64,000 nt of DNA from Powellomyces hirtus (lineage: Eukaryota > Chytridiomycota > Chytridiomycetes > Spizellomycetales > Powellomycetaceae), in assembly GCA_025526995.1 (NCBI GenBank), contig JAHLKG010000005.1, positions 372,001-436,000 on the forward strand. The letters run 5' to 3'. Below are positions 24,452 through 35,842 of this stretch, piece after piece. The position numbers and the translations under genes are program-made. The notes under the pieces were generated by a model, which was given only the letters and a program-made list of their open reading frames with translations, had not been told where the DNA came from and made no database searches. Numbering within the stretch: position 1 is the first letter of the stretch; every line of letters starts with the position of its first letter.

Positions 24452-26489
24452 CCGTGACTGGTCCCCGCTTCTTTCGGGTAAGGTGCACGAAGTATTCTCC
24501 TATAGCCGATGTGCTTCTGACGTCCCCCCGCCGCCTTTTCAGTTGCCAGCGCTTTGTGGTACAATCTCTCCTATGTATTTGACTTTGTTCTTTCTCTTTA
24601 ATACAAACGTAGTTTGAAAATTCTCGGTGTTTTGTGTATCATATCTTCGTCCTCTCTTTATACTACTTGTCTATTGATAGCCCTCGTCTCTGTCTATGTC
24701 TTCAATTCATTCCCAGTTCTACCAAGCGTATCTCGCGATGAATGACTGAGGAAACGCACTACCACTTTTCTCAGCTCGTCTGCACCGAGCGATGCCGAGG
24801 ACGAGCGCAACTCGGATGACCCAGTGAATCAATGATAAAGACCCCGTGTTGAAATTAATATGGAAAACCGGAACATAAAAGACAACAATGACCACGCAGA
24901 GGGAGCACAGCATTGGCCCAGACTGTTCTGGCCCGAGTCCGAATTCCCGAAGAAGGTTCTGGGAGCCATCGGCGGACGTACCTTTTTCCGAGCTAAACCT
25001 CGGGAGTGCGTCAGGAAACAATATTGCACAACGTGTTGCCGATGGGTACTGCGTACGGCGTAATCTTTATGTCGGCGTTGAAGCTTATATTTGGCGCCAA
25101 TACTTGAAAAGCAACCCGCCAACAAAGTGCGTCCGCGTGGGTTTCCAAGCGCGGTTCTCAAGTCCCGGGCGTACCTCAAAGGTGGGTAGCCCCAGCTGCG
25201 GTTCCGTCCGCCGACGGTATTGCCGGCTCAATATCAGCGTCGCTGGCCCTGTCGACGAATGGATGCTACAGATGGTAGACATGGTTTATCTCAAGGTGAC
25301 TGGCCAACCGAGGCTCGGGGTGTATTTATGACCAACATCGGTCCAGCAACGTTGCGGCGTGCAAAGAAAAGCAGAAGGTTTTTTTGCCATGTTGGCTGGC
25401 GCAGCAGGAGTTGAACACCAGGCGGAGGTAACTTATGCGGGACAGGATAGGATATGGGGAGAGGTGAATTTGTATACCATATAATATTAGAGGGCTTGTA
25501 ACTAACAACGCTGTCATTGTCATCGTATGTTTTTGGGGAATACATTTTGTTTGTAGATACGTTCCGCAGCTTGTAGTAGTAGCAGGGAACTCATGACGAT
25601 AGCACCAATCCAACGTCCACATTCGCCACATAAACCGTCGTGCCTTCGCTCAGTCCGCTGGTCCGATGCCGTCACATGCTTGAACCTTTCCAACCCAGCA
25701 GCTCTCGGTCACTTGGTTGGCAAACATATAAGATCCGGTGGTACAGCATTCGCCATCAATGCACCCCGTAGTGCTCCCGCCACTTCCCCACCGTTGCCAG
25801 GGCGAGGGACATGACGAGTCTGAGAAGCGAGAAACTGGTGCAAGTCTAAAGTCCTGATGCCAAAGCCTCCAGCGGCATGGCCTCTTTAGCCTTGCCAATC
25901 CCTTGAACTAAAAACACAGGGAAGCCCTGATGATGGTCTTTCCGAACGTCCGTTTGAGCTACACTCGGAAACCAGGTCGCGAGCGCGGAGGTGTGTCAAC
26001 CCAAAATCTGCAGCAGAAGCCGAGCGCTCAATCCTTTCTGATTCGACACCCGAGCATTCCCTATCATAGCGAATTATACCTCCCCCAAATTGTTGCATAA
26101 GCTAGCAAAGACCGTCCAGACTCCGTGCCATTTCATCCCGACAGCATAATTTCGACCAAACTTTCCAAACGCGTCAAACAGGACTTTGTCGAGTTAAATA
26201 CGCGTTCTAGGCGCGTTCGAGTGCTTATGCAAGCAAATCTCTCACCTTTCTTGGGAAAAAGCTTCCTGACCTCCGATCCCTGAGACACTCGTGTGGTGCT
26301 GGTTTCGGTTGGGCGCAAGCCTCATTTCTCACTTTCCTCCTCGACTCTCTCCCACTACCACTCACTGCAGAGTTCTTACGAGGCGAAACTTAATTGAAAA
26401 TCAAATTGTATATCAGCATCTGCCCTTTGAAAGACTATCCCCCGACTCCATAACACAGACTACATCGAGCTGCTGCTGCTCAGGAGGGC

Positions 26490-29400
26490 ATGAACTTCCA
26501 CCACAGCGGGGTTTTATCAGACGCGAGAGGCGGGGCATCGGCCCTGCCCCCGATGAGCATCGTCGGCGCGGCTAGAGCGGCTAGCCAGCGCGGTTCATCC
26601 GCTGGGACGGGAGCCAAAACCGGTGCATCTAACTGTCCGCCAATGAGCATCGCTGGAGCAGCTAGTCAGAACGCTTCATCTGGGACTGCAAGGTAAGCGC
26701 TCTCTGTTACAAAAGCTTAATCAGCCCATCCGCTATGCTTCACTAATGAGGATATCTGGGGTTTCATTTCCTGTTAATCAGCACCGCTGCAAGTAACACC
26801 GACTTGGTCTCAAAAGCCGAACAAAACTCTCTGGAATCTAGCAAGATCCGTGTTTCGAAACTCCCTCGAAGCATCCGAGAGGAGCAGCTAGCGAGTGCAT
26901 TCGGAACTTACGGCAAGATTGTGTCGATCGTGATCCGAAGCCTAGGGTGAGAATTCTCCTGCAATCATTCGCAGTTGATTTGGCATCTGACAGTGAAACT
27001 CTTGTAGCACCGAGGGTCTTGCCGAGATAGAGTTCAACTCCGCAGAAGCTGGGCAGAGGGCAGCCAACCATCCACCAATTGGAAAACAATGTGTTGTTCA
27101 TTGCATTGAGACCCTATACGCCACGGACAGGACGACGGAATCTACTGTGCCTGCGGCAGCAGCTGCCAATGCGCCCTCCAGCAACGAGATCTCCCCTCGT
27201 GCAGAAATGGGAAGTGTCCATGCGCAAGATAAAACGGCAGCAACACACAAAGTCGTGAACGCTTCGGTGAACACGGAGGGCTCTACGTTGATTAACAAAG
27301 CGAAGAACTCGCCTCCAGCTGAAGGGGTTTCACCGGCAAGCCCGCCCAGTGATTCTTCGCCCATGGTGGTACCTTCGGCCACTCGCCAGCCTCAGCACAC
27401 TCAACCATCCAATTCGGTGCCATCTGATAACAGTTCGACGAATATGGTCTGGGTGTCGAACTTGCCCCCTTCGGCAGCGTTAGAAGCATGGCGTCAGTTC
27501 TTTATTTTGCACGGAGGACCAATCGTCAGCATGAAGTTCGGAAATCAGTAAGCGTCGCGTTGCACTCCGGTAGCCTGAGAACCTATGGTCCTGTAATATA
27601 TCTGACTGTTATTTTTCGTAGAACGGCATTTGTCGAATTCAAGGATGTCCGTTCCGCACAAAAGCTCATTGTAGGCCACAACGGCAGGGTGGTAGACGGG
27701 TACACAGTGAAAATGGAGTCTGCCCGAGATTGTAGTGGCCCAACCCCACGTGTGGAACAAAAGCAATCTTCTGAGCAGGCTTCTATCGAAGCTCAGGCTG
27801 TTGCAAGCTCTCTCAATACCACTGGCACTATGGAGAAACTTTCAGCTGATCAGTCTCATGAAACCGATCAGGGGACGACTGCCGACTCTGGTGGGATCAC
27901 GGACGTTGCGACAGAGGGCCATTGTCGATATAAATGATTAGCTCTCTAACTCGAGACTTTTACTATAGGACCAATCACCATCTCGCAGAGCGCTTCACAA
28001 CAGGCCACCCGTGAGAATGACGCAGCGATGGAAGACGGGGAGATCGCATCGGACCCAGGTAACTAAGCAGTGCATCCTTAGAGTCGTTCTCGGGTGCCCT
28101 GTGCTCATGCAAACTCTCGAATAGCCACGGCCATGCTTCAGATTGGTGCATCCGGTCCCAGTAACCAAGAGTCTTCGGGAGAAACTAATCGGCAATCGGT
28201 GACGCAGAAAGGTAAATCAACCATGTTTGAGATTCCAGTCCCCAACTTCATCACATACATTTTCTTTCTCATGATATCGAGCAGAGTCCATCAGCGTTCC
28301 TCAAGAACCGGACGCCAAAAACGCCGAAACAGATCTGAATTTGTCGCAAGAAGTACCCGAGACAGCAGCGAACTATGCAGAACAACAGCAAGAAAATGAC
28401 CAGCCGGTCAGCAACAGCATGAACCAGACTGACGATGTTTCTTCGTGGCAAAGCGCACCGCCTTTCAGTAATTTCGGTAACACCAATCCGTCAGGCACAG
28501 AACCTCAAGGAAATGGGGACTACAGCCACTTCAAGCTCCTGAAGCGCACCTTCCAAGCTTGCTACAGCAGTGGAACCGGTCCAACTCCGAAGCAGAGACG
28601 CAAGTACCGTGCTTACCACGACAAAGATCGTTCGCCGCCCGAAGACGATACAGATGTCAATGGGACAGGTTTGGAGTCATCTTCCAGTGCAGGCCCTGGC
28701 ATCATGGTGATGGGTGACTTCAAAAAGGGCTGGCCTAAGATCGATTCCAAAAAGTCGAGCACAGGCTACTTCGAGCATTTGGAAAGTGCGACAACAGACG
28801 ACCTTGGACCCCAACAGGAGAGATCGGGATCGCCCAGAACTTTATTTGTGGAAGATGGGTTCCAACCTCCTGTTTATCGATCAGGTACATCCTCCTGACT
28901 TCCCACCCCCACCAGCCGACTAATATACTTGTGACTCTCTCTTGAAATTATCCACAGCGAAACCCTTCGCTATTCTTGCCGATGGTATCACTAAGAAGAG
29001 AAAGTCCCGGAGAGACTCGGGCTCCTCGGACGACGCCGATCAAACTTCAAAGTATTCACGGAGCGAAAGAGGTGTCGCTCGAATCTCCGACAGTGGAGAA
29101 TTGAAGTGGACGGCAGTGGTATGGGAAGGAGAGCTTCTTCTCCGTGATGGTGATGATACCGAATCTGCCGGAGATGTGGTGGTGGTTTCGCGGGAGTATA
29201 CCGAAACGAAATTGATGCTGGATGGGAGGTAAGAAGCTGTCTCTACGGGCGTCGGTCATGATCCCTTCCCAATCTTGATGATAACAATAGTTTGACCTTT
29301 AGTCTTGAGGTCGAGTTGGATGCTGAGTACTTCTGGAAGGTTCAGGAGGAGATGCTAGATGATTCGGACGCCGAGGTCTTCCTGGTTGTTTCGAGTGACG

Positions 29401-30704
29401 AAAATTGTTTGGGTCAGTTCTTCAAAGATGACGCTGGAATACTGAAGGTAAACGTGACGCCGCCAAGTTCTCGAACGTCGAATGCCAGCTGACATTGCTT
29501 CTTTGGCTCTCGACAGGTTGGGATCTACACGTCCCCCGATCAGGAACGACGAATTTGCGTTATTCCTTCCGCGGCATTCCCTTATCCGCCTTCCAGTGTT
29601 GCAACACTACGGTCCAAAGACGCGAGGCCCAATCTGGCGAATATGCTTGTCGCTGTTTTCATCAATCACGACGAGTCATTGATACACAAACGTTCCCGAA
29701 CATTCGAGAAATGGAAGATAGCTTCGCCTATGGCGCCAATTGAATGGACAACTTCGCGTCCACCTCAAATCATCAAGAAGCATGACACGGACGACGCACG
29801 GCAGGCCAGGGAAGCATCTCGAGCAACAGCGGAGGGCCCCGTCTCCGACGGGCTTTTCCCAGATTTGGCAAAGATATACCATATGGAGGAGCATCTCGAG
29901 AATGGAGTGACCACTTGCGCCTTCCGGCCGGTTGCTAAAAACCATATTTCTGTTACTGAGCTTTTGGCCCACTCCAGCCGATTCTACGTCAAGGAAGGCT
30001 CGGAGTTCATTTTGCTGTCAACATGGTTGAAGAATCGTTTCATGGAGAAAGAGATTCCAAACGCGCCTCAACTTGCGGAAAAGCAGGTGGCCAGTGCACC
30101 TCGACAGGTGGAATCGGCAACTCAGCGGGCCTCGAAAACACCTCCTCCTTCCGGTATGATGGCACGCGCTCCAGCCGCACCCCATACTGGTACGTTTTTG
30201 TCTGATTGTGGTCCTATCCCGCATATCGCCACAGAGGCTCGCCGACTATGTTCACAATCCGGCTGCTGCGTTGCGGTCTTCTCTTTCTGTGTCGGAATGC
30301 TCTACCTGAGGTTCCATGCGTGGAACATGCCAAATCTTGACCTTCGTGTCATTCTGAGCGCCATAATGCTCGGTATACTCACCGTCTCATGGTACATTGC
30401 AGGATACGCCCGCCACCCTTCCAAACAGCTAAGGGTCAGCCAACAAGTCGCATCTCCAAAAGCGGCCGTCCCAGCGCAGATGCGCAGACCAACGGCAGTT
30501 CAAGTCATGCAAGAAACTGCAAAACAGCGGGAGGATTCAATCAACAACATGGAGAAGATGATTGCCGACTGGAAAAACAAGGCCAACGCGCAGTTGTTGG
30601 GATCCCCGGCCTCCAAGGTTCGGGAAATCGAGATGATGATACTCAATTGTGAGGAAAGGCTTTTGGCACTGAAGAAACAACACCTTGCGGCGTTGGCCTT
30701 GTAA
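26490..30704 (+). CDS. RNA-binding protein with two RRMs and a SPOC-like domain
   Basis: Eleven exons can be joined in frame: 26490-26692, 26782-26946, 27008-27547, 27622-27890, 27969-28058, 28125-28211, 28285-28884, 28958-29228, 29291-29447, 29517-30189 and 30403-30704, giving about 1,118 residues. RRM1 lies near residues 91-160 (KIRVSKLPRSIREEQL, YGKIVSIVIRS). A degenerate RRM2 lies near 268-335 (MVWVSNLPP, TAFVEFKDVRSAQKLI). Residues of about 700-830 (WTAVVWEGELLLRD, DENCLGQFFKDDAGILK, RRICVIPSAAF) resemble a SPOC fold, suggesting a SPEN-like co-repressor or RNA-processing role. The C-terminus is a coiled coil (MEKMIADWKNKANAQLL). Exon 1 has an internal duplication around PPMSI-GAA. The start and the 30190-30402 intron are the least certain parts. 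Confidence 0.65.
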
Positions 30705-31099
30705 ACTTGCTTTGTGGAATTAGTTGCGACTGTGAGGTTGGGTGAAGTGATCAAGAATAGTTAGTCCTTCCTATTAGGGGGCATTGTATATCATGTAGGT
30801 GGGGAACGTTTTTCCGTCCATCTCCGTTCCCCTTCTTTTATCAATCATGTATCTCTAGATAGGGTTGTGATTTGCCGAAATTTGAACGCATAACGAAATC
30901 TTTGTCATGGCCGCTACTCTTCCGACGATTCACTGCAATGAGGAACACCAACACGCGTCGCGTCTGCGCCAGGTGGCTGTGTCTTTACTTTGAGGCAGAA
31001 GGACCTTGGCAGGATAGCTTTTGCACATTGTCTCCTGGATTCTGACCTTAGCCACAACACTCAGGAAAGAAGGAGAAAGCAGGACTGGATCGCTTGAAG
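30705..31099. other. Intergenic region between the RRM/SPOC gene and TEN1
   Basis: This 395-base stretch holds the 3' UTR of one plus-strand gene and the upstream region of the next. No gene or clear element was seen. Confidence 0.4.
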
Positions 31100-31770
31100 A
31101 TGGGCAGCACATCATATCAACAACCAATGGCTCATCCACCCCAGCAGCACGGCACGATCTTGTACATTTCCGAAATCATCAATAGCAACCCTGGCCCAAT
31201 CGAGCCCAAATCAGTCCGGGTTCTTGGAATGTACGTACAACAGAGGATGGAGCCAACCAGAGATGCATGGCCGGGAAAGTAGGCGTTTTGTGTGTGGAAA
31301 CTCACCAGGTGCTACCCAGTCTTGTCGCGTTTGACTCGACCCACACACTAGCGCTGATAGAGCACGCAGGTGCCCACCTGATAGTCGATGCGGCACTTTT
31401 GGGTCCTTTTCATCACCGCTTGAAGTCTTTGTTGCAGTTTATTGGAGAGGTAGAGCGTGGTTGGAAGGTATTTCGAAGGTTCCTGATCTTAAACGGTCAC
31501 ATGCAGGAAGCTGCAGAGACGTTTGTTGCGTCGTCCACTCTTCTTGATGCACTTGTTGTCCCTTGCTGTCATATTTGGCTGATTGACGCCACAAACCTCA
31601 TTCCATTGCAGCCTCCAAAAGACCTTCCCTTCGAGCTACCTCCTGGTCCTCAGGTTCTTCTTCGTGCTCGCATTGTTCGAAACGTGGATGGACTAGATCT
31701 TCCGTTATATGACCAGGCTCTTGAAATACGCCGCAAGTTCGATCGCGAAAGAGCAACGCTTGGGCTGTAG
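31100..31770 (+). CDS. TEN1: CST complex subunit TEN1
   Basis: Small OB-fold protein of the Cdc13/CTC1-Stn1-Ten1 complex, which caps telomeres and assists lagging-strand fill-in. Proposed exons 31100-31234, 31309-31467 and 31612-31770 give 150 residues, near the family size of about 120. Matches to vertebrate TEN1 are VRVLGMYVLPSL, LIVDAALLGPFHHRL, LLQFIGEVE and the C-terminal RARIVRNVDGLDLPLYDQAL. The first intron removes a frame that breaks this alignment. The second (31468-31611) is inferred because its 48 in-frame codons have no family counterpart; a retained-intron reading remains possible. Neither Stn1 nor Ctc1/Cdc13 is in the window. Confidence 0.8.
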
Positions 31771-31940
31771 AGATGTCGCTTTCTGGTCGTTGCGCTCTGC
31801 GCATACACCTCAACTCAATCACATACCCACGTTTCCATCGTGGATGCGGCTTTGTAAATATAGTAAATGTACATGATTATTCCAGGAATCTGCACCGTCC
31901 CAACCGAAAATCGTTTGTGGAGAAAGATACAAAACACCTT

Positions 31941-34900
31941 TTAGCCGTTGGCTAATTCCGTCCCTTTGCTCCCGTGCAAACTTTTGGGAGTCCCGCCAGG
32001 CGTGTTCAGGTTAACTGATTGAGCAGTCCCTGGTGAGCTACCAGGCTTGGAGGCGAGGGAGGGTTTTGACTTTGATGGTCGGAAAATGTGCTTGAGCCAG
32101 TGTTTTATACGGTGTTTTGAGTGCCGTGCCTAAGAGAGAGAGATTAGAACGAGGAGTAGATCACCAGTGTAAATGTCTTGGTGAGTCCCGCCAGTCAAGA
32201 CACTTACATCTTCTGGGTGCACAAATAAGATCGGACAAGCGTATAGAAGCACATGGTTAGAGGCATCAGACTATCGCTACGCACGTCTAGACCAAAGATT
32301 CCCCTATCTTTCTATCCATCAAGTCTGCGTTTTCAACCCTTACCTTGCGTTAACTCTTGTGAATGTCCCGCTAGGTCCTCAAGTTTCCCGGATTTTTCTA
32401 GATCGGCCTCGACTTCTTGTGCATATAAACCATCCAGGAAAGGCAAGAGCGTAGTCTCGCAAGGGGTAATGTGCTTATGCGTATGAATGGCAATTTTACC
32501 CTCAGCTGGCGATCGGGTTGCGCTTGTTGGGGTGGTTGGTGATTTGGTCGGTGAGGGGATGCTTTTGGTTGGCGATGGTGTGGTAGGACTGTCGGCAACC
32601 GGGTATAACAACACAGGTGGTTGTACCACATCCTTGAAATGCGTCCGAGTCCATGGATGCTGCAGGATCTGCGAGGTCGTCAAACGAGAAGCAGGATCTT
32701 TTTCCAACATTCCTGCAACTGGCGTCAGTCTCTAGATCCTCAAGTCATGGTGCGCTTGCTGAAGTACATTATTGCCTACAGTTAACTTACCACGTAGAAG
32801 TTGCTGCAAGTCTTCATCAAAATGCGCAGGCATCTCAAAGGTCCCGGCCATAATTTTCTCATACAGCACGAGCAGATTGCCGTCCTCATCAAATTCAAAG
32901 GGATACCGTCCAGTGAGCATATTATACCTGTGAATGATTTCAATGAGACAACGACGCATGAATTCGACATTCCTGACATTTTCAACTTACAAGGTGACCC
33001 CACATGCCCAAACGTCAACTGTGAAAGCAATCCGTCTCTGTGAGCGCTAGAATCCCACTCACAAATACTTATAGAACGCACCCGGCTCTCCACTGCACTG
33101 TGCCACGCCTTCAGCCACTTCCGGTGAGAGAAATTGATGTGTCCCTGCAAAGGAGGTGATATCCATGGGAGCGTCACTGTATGTGGAGAATTGCTGGAAA
33201 GCAAATCGTCAGCAAACGTTGGAGACGTTCTCGACTATTTGACGAAATGGAAGCAATACGGATGGACAAGAGTTGTTACCTCCGCGATTCCAAAGTCAGA
33301 GATTTTCAAAGTATTGTCTGCCGTGATCAACATATTTCCAGCCTTGATGTCCCTATCTGTTGTAAAGCTGTCAGTAAGAAATTTCAGCAAAGAAACGAGC
33401 CGGGTATGGTGCTGCTGAACGTACGTATAACATTCTGCGAATGCAGATAACTGATTCCCTCTATCAATTGCACGAAAAACCTGTAGATGATCGATGCGGT
33501 CATTGGCAGGATTCAAACTGATGCATCCTTTCACCGTCTTAAGCCCCTCACCAGTGCGCTCTGGACAATGGTAGCTTATTGTTCTCTTCTTGCTCCAAAA
33601 GTGTTTGCAGTGAGCATGGACAATACTCAAAGATCAGATACCACTTCAGTATCTGTACATGCCGGTCTTCCTCCGTCCCATCTTCGAATCTCCATGTAAT
33701 CGGCTCTTCTTCTATGGCCGAAAACCAGTTGAACACTCCAGCTTCCCCATTGTCGTCTTCCACTTTACAATACACATCAATTAGTCGAATCGTGTTGCGG
33801 TGTTTCATACGGCGAAGAAGCTTGATTTCGCGAATTGCAGTCTCAACACCGCCTTGCATCTTTCGCAACCGTTTCTTGTTGATAATTTTGACGGCAACCC
33901 GTTGCAAGGTCTCAGAACAGAGTCCTTCCTTGACTTTTCCGAATGACCCTTTGCCAATTTGATCTCCCAGCAGATACCGACCAATCATTTTAGTCTTTGC
34001 GCCTTCAGTTTTCCAGACCACTTCTGACGAATCGATTTTGTGGATGAAATTCGAGCTGGAATGACGCTGGGACAGCATGAGGTACTCATAGTATTCTGGA
34101 TTTGTGCGATACGTTTCGTCCATATGGCCCACGACCGACATTGGTCGACTTTCAAAGGCCGGAGTGGTGGGAGTGGATAACCGACTCATATCCGATGGTG
34201 CGACATCCATGTCTTCATCGTCCATTTCCTCGAGCTGCGCATCGGATGGTGGACGGAGTGACGAGCGTTTCGAATCGATAGCAGAAACGCCTGCCGGGGC
34301 TGAACCGAATGTGGAAGGAACAAAACACACCGAATGCCGTGAGCCCCGATCAGATGTTTCTTGCGCTTCGCGCTTTGCCTGGCTGAGTCGAGCGCTGCCT
34401 GCAGCTGCCAGAGCCCCCATGCTGACACTCCCAGCCATCCCAGTCCTACTTGAAAAGCCTGCTCTCACAATTGTTGCGCTCCCAACGCCCCCGGCAAGGT
34501 AACCTACGCTGCCAGCTCGTCCTGCTTTCCCGTCTTTGGAATCACCAATCTGCACGCTTCCAGTCCGGGAAGCAGACATGCTCCCACTCCTACTTGCCGT
34601 TGGCCGTCGTAGAGAGACCACACTTCCATGACGTGAGCTGTCTCTCACATTCCCCATCGATTGGCTAGAGATCATGACCTCCTTTTTCGGGTACAGCAGG
34701 ATGGTTGGCTTGTCGTTCGCTGGAATGGATCCCATGCTGGACCTCACGCTGTCTCGGCTATTCTTTCTCTCTGTAGATATGCCGAGCTGACTTACATCGA
34801 CGGCAGACATGCGCTTTTGCGTTGATATCATGAGAGCGCTCTTTCCTTGAAATGTCGGTCGACGGGACGAGTTCGCACTGCGGCTTTGCTGGGGCTGTGT

Positions 34901-35401
34901 GCCACCAGAACCCATATATTGACTTTCGCGGCGGCTTCCGGCTGTATCCGAAGCAGAAGATGTAGACGTTCCGATTCCAGGGCCCACCAGAACAAAGTCC
35001 ACGCGCGAAACATCTGGTACGGAGGTCCCTGCCGCCTTCTGCGTTGATGGTCGGCTCAAGGAGCCGGCTGTTGAGTTGACACCTGCTATCATTGGCATCG
35101 ACATTCGTGTTTTCTCATCATTTGCGGAGATCGACAGCTCATCCAAGGAAGGGAAATAGGATGGTGTGATTCTTCTGGAACTCCGCTTTCCGAATCCTTT
35201 GTTTATGGATCCGGTGGATTCAGTGGTTTGTCCCAGCTGTGGCCCGTCAGCGTCTTCGCTCAGCGACGCAAGTTGACCGCTCGTCTTTCTCTTATCACCC
35301 CGGAGCGGCCGTCCGTTAAGACTGTCATCGCTGTTATTTGATGACACATCGCTCTTTCCAGCGTCCGATGAAGGCAATTGAAATGCAACTTGAGATGACA
35401 T
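31941..35401 (-). CDS. LKB1/STK11-like serine/threonine kinase
   Basis: Probable upstream kinase of AMPK/Snf1-family kinases. Exon 1 (35401-33552) codes for a 470-residue Ser/Gly-rich N-terminal region and the start of the kinase: GRYLLGDQIGKGSFGKVKEG (P-loop), VAVKIINKKRLRKM (catalytic Lys about residue 505) and MKHRNTIRLIDVY. Later exons give HRDIKAGNMLIT, ISDFGIAEV, GTHQFLSPEVAEG, VDVWACGVTLYNMLTGRYPF and ASRLTTSQILQHPW. The GRYLLGD...KVKEG stretch is LKB1-like. There is a 30-40 residue insert between strands beta4 and beta5 (about residues 546-580). The last exon 32129-31941 ends in a histidine/lysine-rich segment (RHSKHRIKHWLKH), a possible membrane-binding tail. A 5-nt exon at 32212-32208 is needed to keep frame. 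Total length is about 950 residues. Confidence 0.85.
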
Positions 35402-35842
35402 CGTGAGAGAGGCTCATGTATTTTACAAAAAAAAAAAATACCTAGCTATGAGTCTGCGAGGTTGAGGAATGGTGTTTCTACATTTAACATGCTTAGTCAG
35501 CTTGTAAGCCTCGCTGCATGCATGGAAGTTACGTTTCAACTGAGCCTTTGATTGGATCTGGGTAAATGCAATTTTAAGCAACTCATTCATGAGAAAATGC
35601 AAAGAGATTGCATTCACTCCCTCTGGGACTGCAACAATGTAAGTCGTCTAGTCAGAGTACTGAATACGTAGTCGCACCGACGCTGGAAACATAACGACGA
35701 TCGAAAGGAACTCCGCCTTGCTGACACAGGCGTCGCGCTCTCATTGGCTGTGGCTGTGCAAAGCATCTTCCTAGTACCTCGTTCACAAATGTTTTTGACG
35801 CTTTCGCAGGTGCCTTGACATTCTGAAATTTAAGCCAGCGCA
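35402..35842. promoter_or_regulatory. Divergent upstream region, LKB1-like kinase/NOC3
   Basis: This 441-base spacer between divergent starts contains an A-run at about 35429-35440. No gene or defined site was found. Confidence 0.4.

Larger units (their letters stand above)
23018..26489. other. Gene-poor island of about 3.5 kb
   Basis: No recognisable complete gene lies between the acyl-CoA synthetase and the RRM/SPOC gene. Open frames up to 147 codons occur (for example 24888-25331 on the plus strand and 24829-25179 on the minus strand), but they overlap each other, have no family resemblance and change composition. The stretch contains a TATA box, a short ORF, 48-bp direct repeats and a long hairpin, listed separately. 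The part from 24.5 to 26.4 kb shows nothing I can name. Decayed mobile DNA is possible but no transposase or reverse-transcriptase motif was seen. Confidence 0.6.

Noticed and set aside
24888..25331. 147-codon plus-strand frame in the gene-poor island
   Set aside because: No family pattern, overlapped by similarly long frames on the minus strand, no promoter or intron logic.
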